Below are positions 44,647 through 57,432 of a stretch of 64,000 nucleotides of DNA, piece by piece. Source of the DNA: Citrobacter youngae ATCC 29220 (GTDB taxonomy: Bacteria > Pseudomonadota > Gammaproteobacteria > Enterobacterales > Enterobacteriaceae). The stretch is from assembly GCF_000155975.1 (NCBI RefSeq), contig NZ_GG730299.1, positions 2,332,104 to 2,396,103 of the forward strand. The letters run 5' to 3'. How positions within the stretch are numbered: position 1 is the first letter of the stretch; every line of letters starts with the position of its first letter. The notes beneath the pieces were generated by a model. The model was not told where the DNA came from. It was given only the letters and a program-made list of their open reading frames with translations, and did no database searches. A program made the position numbers and the translations under genes.

Positions 44647-45024
44647 TCAGTGCTTTTGTTGCTTTTCATCAACCACCGGGATCCGCCACATAAAAATCAG
44701 TAAACAGGCGAGAATAACCAGTAACAGGCCGCGCACCCACATCATATTGACCAGCCACAGCGAAATACCAAACGTAATCAATATCAACAAAATAGCGCGC
44801 GGCTTCGCTCCCGGCGGCATCGCGCGATGTTTTTGCCAGTGGCGTAGATACCCACCGAACCAAGAGCGGTAAAGCAGCCAATGGTGAAAACGCGGCGATG
44901 AGCGGGCAAAACACCAGGCCGCCAGCAGGATAAACGGCGTCGTGGGCAGCAGCGGCAATACAACGCCCAGCGTTCCTAACACTACCGCTATCCAGCCAAT
45001 GATGATTAGAATAATGCGTTGCAT
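44647..45024 (-). CDS. ybaN: DUF454 inner membrane protein YbaN
   Basis: A 125-residue protein with a basic centre flanked by membrane segments (about 3-35 and 75-110). The DUF454 signature is GVVLPLLPTTPFILLAAWCFARSSPRF. ATG at 45024 is chosen over the one at 45042 for its match to E. coli. It is divergent from priC. Function unknown. Confidence 0.92.
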   Translation of the reverse strand: MQRIILIIIGWIAVVLGTLGVVLPLLPTTPFILLAAWCFARSSPRFHHWLLYRSWFGGYLRHWQKHRAMPPGAKPRAILLILITFGISLWLVNMMWVRGLLLVILACLLIFMWRIPVVDEKQQKH

Positions 45025-45093
45025 AATATGAGTACTTAACACAGAGAATCGCTACTTTAGCATAACAGTTCTCATTTTCATCGGAGTGTTGTC

Positions 45094-45621
45094 GTGAAAA
45101 CCGTCATGCTGCTACAGACGCTCGAAAACCAGTTTAACCGCCTGCGACAGCGTTGTGCTCCGCTGGCGCACCACGCAACGCTTAGCGCCCGCTTTGACAG
45201 GCAGCTGTTTCACACCCGCAGCTCGTTGTTGCAGGCCTGCCTAGATGAAGCAGAAGATAATCTCACAGCCCTTCGCCGCGCGGTTGACCAGCAACAACTA
45301 CCACAAATTAGCTGGCTTGCAGAACACCTTGCCTCACAGTTAGAAGCGATTTCACGCGAAACCGCCAGCTGGTCGCTCCGTGAGTGGGACAGCGCTTCTC
45401 CGGGCCTGGCGCGTTGGCAGCGCAAGCGGGTTCAACACCAGGAGTTTGAGCGCCGACTGGTTGAAATGACGCGTGAACGCAAAGAACGTCTGACGCAGGC
45501 GACGAGCTTTGAAGAACAGCAAAAGCTGCATCGTGAAGTAGAGGCATTCGAGGCGCGACTGGCGCGCTGCCGCCATGCGCTGGCAAGAATAGAAAACGTG
45601 CTGGCGCGTTTAACCCGTTAA
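45094..45621 (+). CDS. priC: Primosomal replication protein N'' PriC
   Basis: A 175-residue, helical, Arg/Gln-rich protein that helps reload DnaB at stalled forks, with Rep or PriA. GTG start at 45094 ([14 protein letters not shown]). Conserved segments are [18 protein letters not shown] and [25 protein letters not shown]. Followed after 13 bases by ybaM. Confidence 0.96.
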   Translation: MKTVMLLQTLENQFNRLRQRCAPLAHHATLSARFDRQLFHTRSSLLQACLDEAEDNLTALRRAVDQQQLPQISWLAEHLASQLEAISRETASWSLREWDSASPGLARWQRKRVQHQEFERRLVEMTRERKERLTQATSFEEQQKLHREVEAFEARLARCRHALARIENVLARLTR

Positions 45622-45634
45622 TCCCGGAGAATTT

Positions 45635-45802
45635 ATGTCATTAGAGAACGCCCCGGATGAAGTCAAACTGGCCGTCGATTTGATTGTTTTACTTGAAGAA
45701 AATCAGCTACCAGCACGCACAGTGCTACGCGCGCTGGAGATCGTTATGCGTGATTATGAAAACAAGCTTAAAAGTGCGGAAGGCGCCTCGCAAACTGATT
45801 AA
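45635..45802 (+). CDS. ybaM: Small DUF2496 protein YbaM
   Basis: A 55-residue protein ([16 protein letters not shown]..) found by direct translation. It is almost identical to E. coli YbaM (53 residues) over its first 40 residues. GGAG lies eight bases before the ATG. It is acidic, mostly helical and of unknown function. It is probably co-transcribed with priC. Confidence 0.93.
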   Translation: MSLENAPDEVKLAVDLIVLLEENQLPARTVLRALEIVMRDYENKLKSAEGASQTD

Positions 45803-45871
45803 TTGCCCTCTGGTCTGTCATTGGCTTCGGTGTCAGAGTCGTCGCAACATCACGACGATAACGGACAGATC

Positions 45872-46783
45872 ATGGAACGACTCCCCACCACGCCGCACGA
45901 TGCGGTCTTTCGGCAAATGCTGACGCAAAAAGAGGTCGCCCGAGATTTTTTGCAGATCCATTTGCCTGAAGCGTTTCTCAATATATGCGATATGGAAACA
46001 TTAACCCTGGAATCAGGCAGCTTTATTGAGGATGATTTGCGCACCTGCTATTCGGATATCCTCTATTCTTTGCAAACCAAACATGGCCCCGGCTACGTTT
46101 ACGCGCTGATTGAGCACCAGAGCAAACCCGACAAATTAATGGCTTTTCGCCTGATGCGCTACGCTGTTGCCGCTATGCAGCATCACCTTAACGCCGGGCA
46201 TAAAACCTTACCTCTGGTGGTACCCGTACTGTTTTACCATGGTACGGAAAGCCCGTGGCCCTATACTCTCAACTGGCATCAGTTGTTTAGTGAACCACAG
46301 CTTGCGAAAGCGCTTTACGGCAATGAATTTGCGCTGGTAGACCTGACCATTATGCCAGATAATCAAATCATGCAGCATCAACGGGTAGCGATGCTGGAAC
46401 TCCTGCAAAAACATATTCGGCAACGCGATCTGAGCGAGTTATTAGATCAACTCATTACGCTCTTAACGCAGGATCGCCTGTCAAAATATCAGCTCGACGT
46501 TTTGATTAATTACATGCTGAAAGCAGGAAATACCACGGAACCCGGCGTACTTGTCCGCCAACTGGCGCAGAGCGCGCCACAGTACAAGGAACAGCTGATG
46601 ACAATTGCTGAATGGTTAGAAGAAAAAGGTAGAGCGGAAGGCATGCAGCAAGGGCTGGAAAAAGGTCGGCAGGCAGAAGCGCGCAGTATCGCACAAAAAA
46701 TGCTCGCCCGCGGCCTGGAACCGGATCTGATTACACACCTTACGGGCCTGACCCAGGAAGAGCTGACAGCGCTGACTCACTAA
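45872..46783 (+). CDS. Rpn-family recombination-promoting nuclease (PD-(D/E)XK, 'putative transposase')
   Basis: A 303-residue Rpn/YhgA-type nuclease. ATG at 45872 (MERLPTTPHDAVFRQML) follows ACGGACAG; upstream in-frame codons lack a signal. The core shows the family order: HDAVFRQMLTQKEVARDFL, the catalytic Asp in YSDILYSL, the EHQSKP motif (Glu-x-Gln) and VPVLFYHGTESPWP. The C-terminus is a charged helical tail (GRAEGMQQGLEKGRQAEAR). Known: Rpn proteins are Mg-dependent endonucleases, and several act against phage. K-12 has Rpn genes elsewhere but none at this site, so it is accessory. No terminal repeats flank it. Confidence 0.92.
   Translation: MERLPTTPHDAVFRQMLTQKEVARDFLQIHLPEAFLNICDMETLTLESGSFIEDDLRTCYSDILYSLQTKHGPGYVYALIEHQSKPDKLMAFRLMRYAVAAMQHHLNAGHKTLPLVVPVLFYHGTESPWPYTLNWHQLFSEPQLAKALYGNEFALVDLTIMPDNQIMQHQRVAMLELLQKHIRQRDLSELLDQLITLLTQDRLSKYQLDVLINYMLKAGNTTEPGVLVRQLAQSAPQYKEQLMTIAEWLEEKGRAEGMQQGLEKGRQAEARSIAQKMLARGLEPDLITHLTGLTQEELTALTH
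46598..46783 (+). CDS. Possible intragenic small protein (RpnS-like) inside the Rpn gene
   Basis: An in-frame ATG at 46598 is preceded by AAGGA with a 7-base spacing, a better ribosome-binding site than that of the full-length gene. It would give 61 residues (MTIAEWLEEKGRAEG..). Known: rpn genes of E. coli encode small C-terminal products that inhibit the nuclease. Whether this start is used is inference. Confidence 0.5.
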   Translation: MTIAEWLEEKGRAEGMQQGLEKGRQAEARSIAQKMLARGLEPDLITHLTGLTQEELTALTH

Positions 46784-46786
46784 ATA

Positions 46787-46818
46787 CAATCAGGGCGGCA
46801 AACTGGCCGCCCTGATTG
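46787..46818. terminator. Bidirectional terminator-like hairpin between the Rpn gene and mscK
   Basis: CAATCAGGGCGGC (46787-46799) and GCCGCCCTGATTG (46806-46818) form a perfect 13-bp stem with a 6-base loop between two convergent genes. T-runs on either side are short. Confidence 0.78.
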
Positions 46819-46822
46819 CAAC

Positions 46823-49800
46823 TCAACCTACCGAAGGCGTCGGATCATCACCTTTAATGATGTCACGCTTAACCTCGGTCACGGTATCGCCTTTCGCGTT
46901 ATGCAGGTGCACTTCGAGCTGGTTAAAGGCGATATCAATGTCGTTTTCACGGCACAGACGATCAACCGCCCGGTTAAGTTCATCCACCGTATGGCTACGA
47001 TCGCGCAGTTCACGCACGTATAAACGCAGCTCATGATCCAGCGTACTGGCTCCGAAGGCGGTAAAGAATACCGCTGGCTCCGGATCGTGCATCACTTTCG
47101 GGTGCTCCATCGCCGCCTGCAACAGCACTTTCTTCACTTTGTCCAGATCCGAACCGTAGGCCACGCCGATACGGATCACCAAGCGCGTGGTGGTATCGGA
47201 GAGCGACCAGTTGATCAAACGCTCCGTCACAAATGCTTTGTTCGGGATGATCACCTCTTTGCGATCAAAATCGGTAATGGTGGTCGCACGGATGCGGATC
47301 TTGCTGACCGTTCCCGAGAATGTTCCGATGGTCACGGTATCGCCGATGCGCACCGGGCGCTCAAACAGAATAATCAGGCCGGAAACAAAGTTACCGAAAA
47401 TTTCCTGCAAGCCGAAACCAAGACCTACCGACAAGGCTGCGGCCAGCCACTGTAATTTATCCCACGAGACGCCGAGCGATCCGAAGACCGTCATCGCGCC
47501 GATGGCGATGATCGCGTAGTTAAGAATGGTGGTGATCGCATAGGAAGCCCCCTGGCGCATCTTCAGTCGCGAGAGCACCAGCACTTCCAACAGGCCAGGC
47601 AAGTTGCGGATCAGCGCCCAGGCGACCATTGACGCAATAATCGCGAACAGCAGGCTGCCCATGGTGACGCTTTTCACCACTGCCGCCCCCGCTTCTGTAC
47701 CGTTGTAATGCCAGAGCGTAATGCTGTCGAGATAACTGAACACGGTGATCAGATCGGACCAAATTGCCCAGAACAGAACACCAAACAGGGCAACCATCAC
47801 CAGCATCGTGATACGCAGGGTTTGCTGGTTAACCTGCTCCAGCGCAATGGTCGGTTCTTCTTGCGGTTCTGCGCCCTCTGCCCCTTCTTTCACCAGGTTC
47901 TGACGACGCGCTAACGCACGGCGCCAGGCGATACGCCGCGCCGCCACGCTCAACCCGCGGAGTACCGTCTGATACAGCAGGTTCCAGACAATCACCAAAT
48001 AGACCGTTTCAATCCAGCGGCCAGACAAGCGCAGCGTGGTGTAGAAATACCCTGTCGCCGTCAGCACCATCAACGCAATCGGGATAATAGACAGCACGGT
48101 AATGGTAACCAGACGCAGACCATGCGACTCTTTGTCGCGCCAGCTTTCACGGCACATTGGCCATACAAGGAAGGCGATCAGCAACAGGTTGAGGAAAATG
48201 ACGGACTGACCAAGCACATCGTCCATCAGATTAAGCGGTGACAGTTCAGCAACAACCGACCAGAAGTTAAGCGGCAATAGCGCCAGGCTAATACGCACAA
48301 TCTGGCGCCGCCAGTGGCTGGTTTGCTTTGCAGGCATGCCAAAATGACGTATCGCCACGCCATCTTTTTCCAGCACCTTCCAGCACAAACCAAACACCAG
48401 CCAGAAGACGGTCATCTTCTTGCTGAATGCCCACAGCAGGTCGCTGATATTCAACTGCATGGTAAGCAGAATCAGACCCACGGCGAGGATAATCAGACAG
48501 GCCGGCAGCGCTCTGATGAGATCGATCAGTATCGCTTTTGGCGTATTGAGCTGACTGTCATTACGCAGGTTGCCTACCGCTGCGGCTAATTTCGCCTGAT
48601 ACTCTTTCAGCCATTTCAAACGCCAGCGGATTAACCCGGCAATGAGCAAAAGAGGCAACCCTGCGAGGAATGCAATAAATACCGCAGGCCAGGCTTTTTC
48701 CCAGTTCACGGTGATTTTCATCGACTTAAACTGGTCTTTTAGGGTTTGCGGGAAGGCTTTGATCCAGTCCCAGTCCATCGGACGGTTACTGTTCACCCAA
48801 AAGATTTGCTGAGTCAGGATCCCCTTCAGGTTTTTCGACACGCTCATTAACTGCTGCTGGTTGATTTGCAGGTTAATCGCCATCATCAGCTGGTTACCCA
48901 GTTGCTTATTCAACTGGTCCAACAGTTCGCGACGCATATCCACGACCTGCAGCAGGGCATCATGGACTTCACCGTTGACGTCGTTGCTATGCCCTTCTTC
49001 CAGTTTGGCGACAAACGCATCATTCTGGAACAGCGCGTCACGCTGCTGGTTGACCTCAAACTGTTCGAGGCGCAAATCGGCGATCCGGTTGGTCATATCG
49101 GACAGCTCATCTGCTGACGGCAGCGTTTGTTGCTGTTGGTACAGAATACGCGACAACAGCAGGCTGCCTTTCAGGACGGCAATCTGTTCTTTAACGTTAC
49201 GTTCGGATTGCAGCGCACGATCGAGCCAGTTTTTGACCTTAATATTTTGCTGCATCAGGCTGTTGCCGTTTTCAGTCGCAGCGATCAAACGCTGACTGAG
49301 CTGATGATTGACGTCCAGTTCCTGCTTCACTAACGGATTGGACTGAATGCGCTCTGCTTCGTCAGGCGATACCGCTTCCTGCGCCGTCTTTTCGGTTAAC
49401 GTCAGGCGTTTGCTGTTTACGGCTTCTTGCAGGAGCTGGAGCTGATGTTCAAGCCGGTTGCTGTTAGCCGTCACGTAATCGCGTTGTTTTTGCAAGGTGT
49501 CCTGCAAAACCGTATTGCCTTCAAGGCTCTTACGCTGTTGGTCGATCTGCGCGTTCAGTAACGCCTGCTGCGCCTGCAGTAGCACCTGCTGGCTGGGGCG
49601 CAACGCCGCCTCTCCCACACTATTTCCATCGAGTCGATTGCGGATTTGCTGCATTTGCTGCGACGCGGTGTACATCGCATTCTGCACACGTTCAGGCTGA
49701 GTCTGGAGCGATACCAGCTGGCTGTTATAAGCGGCCAAATCGTTTTGCGCACTTTGCAGATCGTCCAACACCTGGGCCACGCGCGACTCAAGCTGGCGTA

Positions 49801-50188
49801 AGGAGAGCGTACTCAGCGTTTTTCGCGTTTCATCGTCATTATCAACATCGCTGAGCGAATTTAGCGCATCCGTCGCCTGACGCATTTTCTCCGGCGCCTC
49901 GGCAACTTTCTGGCGAAGCTGTACGGTCTCATCTTTCACGCGATCGATTTTATCCAGCGTGGCGATGGTATCGATAAGATCCTGCTGAACCAGCTTATCC
50001 TGCGCGGAGAGATCTTTTTGTTTACTCAGCGCGTCCAGTTGGCTCTGAATATCCGCTTTCGTCGGCAGTTCACCACTCTGTTGCGCCCGCGCAAATGCAG
50101 ATGACTGGCAGGAGAGCAATAGAATGAAGAAAAGAAAGGCAATAGCAATAAGATGCTGTGAACGTTTATAGAGCTGCAACATAGTCAT
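46823..50188 (-). CDS. mscK: Potassium-dependent mechanosensitive channel MscK (KefA)
   Basis: A 1121-residue inner-membrane channel opened by hypo-osmotic tension in the presence of K+. The start at 50188 (MTMLQLYKRSQH) is chosen as in E. coli; the upstream frame lacks support. It has a signal peptide (to about residue 37), a large coiled periplasmic domain to about 480, about 11 membrane helices, and the MscS core with WLAAALSVGLGFGLQEIFGNFVSGLIILFE pore and beta-domain region. Intact. Confidence 0.96.
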   Translation of the reverse strand: MTMLQLYKRSQHLIAIAFLFFILLLSCQSSAFARAQQSGELPTKADIQSQLDALSKQKDLSAQDKLVQQDLIDTIATLDKIDRVKDETVQLRQKVAEAPEKMRQATDALNSLSDVDNDDETRKTLSTLSLRQLESRVAQVLDDLQSAQNDLAAYNSQLVSLQTQPERVQNAMYTASQQMQQIRNRLDGNSVGEAALRPSQQVLLQAQQALLNAQIDQQRKSLEGNTVLQDTLQKQRDYVTANSNRLEHQLQLLQEAVNSKRLTLTEKTAQEAVSPDEAERIQSNPLVKQELDVNHQLSQRLIAATENGNSLMQQNIKVKNWLDRALQSERNVKEQIAVLKGSLLLSRILYQQQQTLPSADELSDMTNRIADLRLEQFEVNQQRDALFQNDAFVAKLEEGHSNDVNGEVHDALLQVVDMRRELLDQLNKQLGNQLMMAINLQINQQQLMSVSKNLKGILTQQIFWVNSNRPMDWDWIKAFPQTLKDQFKSMKITVNWEKAWPAVFIAFLAGLPLLLIAGLIRWRLKWLKEYQAKLAAAVGNLRNDSQLNTPKAILIDLIRALPACLIILAVGLILLTMQLNISDLLWAFSKKMTVFWLVFGLCWKVLEKDGVAIRHFGMPAKQTSHWRRQIVRISLALLPLNFWSVVAELSPLNLMDDVLGQSVIFLNLLLIAFLVWPMCRESWRDKESHGLRLVTITVLSIIPIALMVLTATGYFYTTLRLSGRWIETVYLVIVWNLLYQTVLRGLSVAARRIAWRRALARRQNLVKEGAEGAEPQEEPTIALEQVNQQTLRITMLVMVALFGVLFWAIWSDLITVFSYLDSITLWHYNGTEAGAAVVKSVTMGSLLFAIIASMVAWALIRNLPGLLEVLVLSRLKMRQGASYAITTILNYAIIAIGAMTVFGSLGVSWDKLQWLAAALSVGLGFGLQEIFGNFVSGLIILFERPVRIGDTVTIGTFSGTVSKIRIRATTITDFDRKEVIIPNKAFVTERLINWSLSDTTTRLVIRIGVAYGSDLDKVKKVLLQAAMEHPKVMHDPEPAVFFTAFGASTLDHELRLYVRELRDRSHTVDELNRAVDRLCRENDIDIAFNQLEVHLHNAKGDTVTEVKRDIIKGDDPTPSVG

Positions 50189-50276
50189 GAGAATGAACGT
50201 TTCTGAACCGGAAAAGTGACCGGAAATAGTCAAGCGGCAAGAATATCACGGCTGTGACCGGCAGAATAGCAGGAGG

Positions 50277-50301
50277 CAAAACGACCAGGATAATTCCTGG
50301 T
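50277..50301 (-). terminator. Possible terminator after acrR
   Basis: On the minus strand ACCAGGA and TCCTGGT form a 7-bp stem with a 4-base loop, followed by CGTTTTG, 15 bases after the acrR stop. Confidence 0.6.
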
Positions 50302-50315
50302 TCAAACCCACATAG

Positions 50316-50966
50316 TTAGCAGGTTTTTGCCGCGTTAACCCGCAGGCTTGGGCAGAGAAGGCACATCTCCAGCAGCACTGCGACATATTCCCGAGCCTCT
50401 TTTTTCAGATCAAAAGATTCGGGGGCAAATAACCAGTTCTCAATTATTCCGGTAATATAGCTACGCAGCAGCACCGCCACGCGACGTGTGTTAAGATTTT
50501 CCGGCAGCATGTTGGCATTCATGCAGTGCCGCAATGTTTGTTCAATGCGGTCGTAATTTTCAATACACAGGCTGCGTTGAGCTAGCTGAACAGTGGCCAT
50601 TTCCCCGACAAATTCGCATTTGTGGAATATAATTTCCAACAACAAACGTCGGCGTTCTTCGGTTACGGTAGCTTCAAGAACATAAATTAAAATTTCTCTT
50701 AATACTGATAGTGGATCGTCGGGGAATTTTGCCTGATACTCAATCTCTAACTCATCAATGTTAGGTTTTGCTAGCTCCCAGATTTCACTGAATAAATCCG
50801 ATTTGTTTTTGAAATGCCAATAGATTGCGCCGCGCGTGACACCAGCGGCCTTTGCGATCTCCGCAAGCGAGGTGGATGATACCCCTTGTTGCGAAAACAA
50901 ACGCAGAGCAACATCGAGAATGTGCTGTCGTGTTTCCTGTGCTTGTTGTTTGGTTTTTCGTGCCAT
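50316..50966 (-). CDS. acrR: TetR-family repressor of acrAB, AcrR
   Basis: A 216-residue regulator. The N-terminal helix-turn-helix is ISS-type [28 protein letters not shown] (about 30-57). The ligand-binding domain follows with multidrug-binding acidic residues. Divergent from acrA, with an operator in the 141-base gap. No truncating mutation is visible. Confidence 0.97.
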   Translation of the reverse strand: MARKTKQQAQETRQHILDVALRLFSQQGVSSTSLAEIAKAAGVTRGAIYWHFKNKSDLFSEIWELAKPNIDELEIEYQAKFPDDPLSVLREILIYVLEATVTEERRRLLLEIIFHKCEFVGEMATVQLAQRSLCIENYDRIEQTLRHCMNANMLPENLNTRRVAVLLRSYITGIIENWLFAPESFDLKKEAREYVAVLLEMCLLCPSLRVNAAKTC

Positions 50967-50994
50967 AGGTCAGTGAATTTACAGGCGTTAGATT

Positions 50995-51018
50995 TACATA
51001 CATTTATGAATGTATGTA
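50995..51018. promoter_or_regulatory. AcrR operator between acrR and acrA
   Basis: A perfect 24-bp palindrome with arms TACATACATT and AATGTATGTA around TATG. It is the known AcrR site and overlaps the acrAB promoter region. Confidence 0.93.
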
Positions 51019-51107
51019 CCATAGCACGACGATAATATAAACGCAGCAATGGGTTTATGGGCTTTAAGCCATTGATCAATTTGAAATCGGACACTCGAGG
51101 TTTACAT

Positions 51108-52301
51108 ATGAACAAAAACAGAGGGTTAACGCCTCTGGCAGTCGTTCTGATGCTCTCAGGCAGCTTAGCGCTAACAGGATGTGACGACAAACAGGCCCAA
51201 CAAGGGGGCCAGCAGATGCCAGAGGTTGGAGTTGTTACGCTCAAAACTGAACCTCTACAGATCACCACCGAACTCCCGGGCCGCACCAGTGCGTTCCGCA
51301 TTGCAGAAGTTCGCCCTCAGGTTAGCGGCATTATCCTGAAGCGTAATTTCACGGAAGGCGGCGACATCGAAGCGGGTGTATCTCTCTATCAGATTGATCC
51401 TGCGACTTACCAGGCCGCTTATGAAAGTGCAAAAGGCGATCTGGCTAAAGCACAAGCCGCAGCAAATATCGCTCAGCTGACGGTTAAACGTTATCAGAAA
51501 CTGTTGGGTACCAAGTACATCAGTCAACAGGACTACGATAGCGCGCTGGCAGACGCACAGCAGGCAAACGCCGCCGTCGTCGCCGCAAAAGCTGCGGTAG
51601 AAACAGCACGAATCAATCTGGCCTATACCAAAGTGACGTCGCCGATCAGCGGCCGCATTGGTAAGTCATCCGTTACGGAAGGCGCTCTGGTGCAAAACGG
51701 TCAGGCGACCGCACTGGCGACCGTTCAGCAACTGGACCCGATCTATGTGGATGTAACCCAGTCAAGTAACGACTTCCTGCGCCTGAAACAAGAGCTGGCC
51801 AATGGCACGCTGAAGCAAGAGAACGGTAAAGCAAAAGTCGAACTGGTCACCAGCGACGGTATTAAGTTCCCGCAGGCCGGTACGCTGGAATTCTCCGATG
51901 TCACGGTAGATCAAACCACCGGGTCGATTACGTTACGCGCTATCTTCCCGAACCCGGACCACACCTTACTGCCGGGGATGTTCGTCCGCGCGCGTCTGGA
52001 AGAAGGGACTAACCCAACGGCATTACTGGTTCCGCAGCAAGGCGTTACCCGCACGCCGCGTGGCGATGCCAGTGCGTTGGTTATCGGCGCAGACAACAAA
52101 GTTGAAACTCGTCAAATTGTCGCCTCACAAGCGATTGGCGATAAATGGCTAGTCACTGATGGACTTAAGCCAGGCGACCGCGTGATTGTCAGTGGGCTGC
52201 AAAAAGTACGTCCTGGCGCGCAGGTAAAAGCGCAGGAAATTACCGCGGATAATAACCAGCAAGCCGCAAGCGGTAGTCAGCCTGAACAGTCCAAGTCTTA
52301 A
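51108..52301 (+). CDS. acrA: Multidrug efflux periplasmic adaptor AcrA
   Basis: A 397-residue lipoprotein linking AcrB to TolC. Start at 51108 gives a signal peptide with lipobox LTGC (Cys25). Then come the membrane-proximal and lipoyl halves (GRTSAFRIAEVRPQVSGII), an alpha-hairpin (about 95-170, KAQAAANIAQL..), and the barrel domains (DPIYVDVTQ..). An in-frame upstream ATG at 51057 lacks support. It is followed after 22 bases by acrB. Confidence 0.98.
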   Translation: MNKNRGLTPLAVVLMLSGSLALTGCDDKQAQQGGQQMPEVGVVTLKTEPLQITTELPGRTSAFRIAEVRPQVSGIILKRNFTEGGDIEAGVSLYQIDPATYQAAYESAKGDLAKAQAAANIAQLTVKRYQKLLGTKYISQQDYDSALADAQQANAAVVAAKAAVETARINLAYTKVTSPISGRIGKSSVTEGALVQNGQATALATVQQLDPIYVDVTQSSNDFLRLKQELANGTLKQENGKAKVELVTSDGIKFPQAGTLEFSDVTVDQTTGSITLRAIFPNPDHTLLPGMFVRARLEEGTNPTALLVPQQGVTRTPRGDASALVIGADNKVETRQIVASQAIGDKWLVTDGLKPGDRVIVSGLQKVRPGAQVKAQEITADNNQQAASGSQPEQSKS

Positions 52302-52320
52302 CTTAAACAGGAGCCGTTAA

Positions 52321-55473
<3,153 letters not shown>

Positions 55474-55488
55474 TAGCTCTCTAAAGAT

Positions 55489-55512
55489 AAGGCCGCGCAA
55501 GCGGCCTTTTTT
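55489..55512 (+). terminator. Intrinsic terminator of acrAB
   Basis: AAGGCCGC and GCGGCCTT form an 8-bp GC-rich stem with a GCAA tetraloop-like centre, followed by a T6 run, 15 bases after the acrB stop. Confidence 0.95.
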
Positions 55513-55963
55513 CTGGAAAAATCATAAAATTCACCTATTGCGATATCGTTTATTTTCTCTCGCGTAAATAAGCGATATAATCCCTGTTGGCTTAAAGGGT
55601 TTTCTTAAAAAAACATTCAGCGCTCTTATTTACCTTAATAAATATTAAGATTATTCCTGGCAAGCGGTTTACATTGGCGGTTGGCGCCTTGCGTTGCTAA
55701 AGCTAATCAAGATAACCTGATGATTGCCCGAAGAATAAAGAAGTTGTCCCATTTCGAATAGCGGCATTTATCTGTTAAAATGTAAAAATGGTGCTGCGTC
55801 ATAATTTTTGCATAATTGTAATTTTTCGTGATATGGCGATGAAATCTTTTTTAGAGTAGATTATAGTTAAATCATCAGGAGTCGCAGGCAAGTTCCAGGT
55901 AGTTTGTTGTATCCATCCCGAAAGGTGTTCGGTTAGTTTAAGCCACTAAGAAGGGGATGCGTT
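55513..55963. other. AT-rich intergenic region upstream of tomB-hha
   Basis: About 450 bases without a supported gene. It is clearly richer in A+T than its neighbours. TATAAT occurs at about 55576 and a TAAAAT at about 55780; either could belong to a tomB promoter. A 23-codon frame begins at ATG 55788 but has no ribosome-binding site. Being upstream of hha, it may be an H-NS/Hha target, which is inference. Confidence 0.6.
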
Positions 55964-56338
55964 ATGGATGAATACTCACCCAAAAGACATGATATCGCGC
56001 AGCTTAAATTTCTCTGCGAAACCCTGTATCATGACTGTCTTGCAAACCTTGAACAAAGTAACCATGGCTGGGTTAATGACCCTACCTCTGCCACCAGCTT
56101 GCAGCTCAATGAGCTGATAGAGCATATTGCAACCTTCGCACTTAATTATAAGATTAAGTACAATGAGGACAATAAGCTGATCGCGCAGATAGATGAATAC
56201 CTGGATGACACATTTATGTTGTTCAGCAGTTATGGTATTAATACGCAGGATCTGCAGAAATGGCGGAAGTCAGGAAATCGACTGTTTCGCTGTTTTGTCA
56301 ATGCCACCAGGGCTAATCCTGTTAGTTTGTCTTGTTAA
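55964..56338 (+). CDS. tomB: Hha toxicity modulator TomB
   Basis: A 124-residue cytosolic protein that counteracts Hha in an antitoxin-like manner and affects biofilm. The sequence (MDEYSPKRHDIAQLKFLCETLYHDC..) is close to identical to E. coli YbaJ. GGGG and a weak A/G stretch precede the ATG. 27 bases separate it from hha. Confidence 0.97.
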   Translation: MDEYSPKRHDIAQLKFLCETLYHDCLANLEQSNHGWVNDPTSATSLQLNELIEHIATFALNYKIKYNEDNKLIAQIDEYLDDTFMLFSSYGINTQDLQKWRKSGNRLFRCFVNATRANPVSLSC

Positions 56339-56365
56339 AAATTATTACAATCATAGGTAAGAGTT

Positions 56366-56584
56366 ATGTCTGATAAACCATTAACTAAAACTGATTATTT
56401 GATGCGCCTGCGACGTTGCCAGACAATTGACACCCTTGAGCGGGTTATTGAAAAAAATAAATATGAATTGTCCGACAACGAACTGGCTGTATTTTACTCA
56501 GCAGCAGATCACCGCCTTGCTGAATTGACCATGAATAAGCTCTACGACAAGATTCCTACTTCTGTCTGGAAATTCATTCGCTAA
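56366..56584 (+). CDS. hha: Haemolysin expression modulator Hha
   Basis: A 72-residue helical protein that binds H-NS and represses horizontally acquired, thermo-osmoregulated genes. The whole chain fits the Hha/YmoA family ([27 protein letters not shown]..). It pairs with TomB upstream. Confidence 0.99.
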   Translation: MSDKPLTKTDYLMRLRRCQTIDTLERVIEKNKYELSDNELAVFYSAADHRLAELTMNKLYDKIPTSVWKFIR

Positions 56585-56764
56585 TTGCTTACAGGTTAAG
56601 TCAGGTATAGCAGTACATTTGTCTGGCTGACCATTTACCTATTTACAATAGTTATTTAATTTAAATCACGTGACTGCGATCACAGTGAAGCAACGGGAAC
56701 GTTCCCCTTGCCTGCATTGCGTTTTACTGTGCTGAAACGATCATCGGCACACAGGGAATTCGTA

Positions 56765-57316
56765 ATGAGTAAAGAAAAGCAGAAAATGATCGCCGGCGAA
56801 CTCTATCGCCCGGCAGATGAAACGTTGCGCAACGACCGACTACGCGCCCGTCAGTTGACCCATCGCTACAACCTCACTGCCCCCGACGAAAAAAGTGAGC
56901 GCCAGGCTATCCTGCATGACCTGCTGGGCCAGAGTGAGGGGGCTTATATTGAACCCTCTTTCCGTTGTGATTACGGTTATAACATCTATCTTGGTAAAGA
57001 ATTTTACGCCAACTTCGACTGCGTCATGCTTGACGTCTGCCCAATCCATATTGGCGACAACTGTATGCTGGCGCCCGGCGTCCATATCTATACCGCCACG
57101 CATCCGCTGGATGCGACCGAACGCAACAGTGGTCTGGAGCTTGGGAAACCCGTTACTATCGGGAATAACGTCTGGATAGGCGGTCGCGCAGTGATAAACC
57201 CAGGCGTAACGCTGGGTGATAATGTCGTTGTAGCCTCCGGCGCGGTGGTGACCAAAAGCGTTCCGGCAAACAGCGTAGTCGGCGGCAATCCCGCGAGGAT
57301 CATCAAAACGCTGTGA
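56765..57316 (+). CDS. maa: Maltose O-acetyltransferase
   Basis: A 183-residue acetyl-CoA-dependent left-handed beta-helix enzyme acetylating maltose and glucose. ATG at 56765 ([15 protein letters not shown]). The hexapeptide repeats start near residue 70 and include the catalytic His in YTATHPLDA, then [28 protein letters not shown]. An open frame upstream to 56708 has no start support. Confidence 0.96.
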   Translation: MSKEKQKMIAGELYRPADETLRNDRLRARQLTHRYNLTAPDEKSERQAILHDLLGQSEGAYIEPSFRCDYGYNIYLGKEFYANFDCVMLDVCPIHIGDNCMLAPGVHIYTATHPLDATERNSGLELGKPVTIGNNVWIGGRAVINPGVTLGDNVVVASGAVVTKSVPANSVVGGNPARIIKTL

Positions 57317-57432
57317 TCTAAAATGTAACTGTTATGCTAAATTGTGGTTAATCTGTTACTTTCTTCAGAAGGTATCCCCTTTTAAAATAGGGCGATCCTT
57401 CCTGAATTTTGCAGATATCACAAAGGCAAGAG

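Noticed and set aside
45872..46783. Rpn gene as part of an intact transposon
   Set aside because: The family carries a 'transposase' label, but I saw no terminal inverted repeats or target duplication around it, and Rpn proteins act as nucleases.
55788..55859. 23-codon frame in the acrB-tomB gap
   Set aside because: No Shine-Dalgarno sequence, no recognisable similarity and length within chance in AT-rich DNA.
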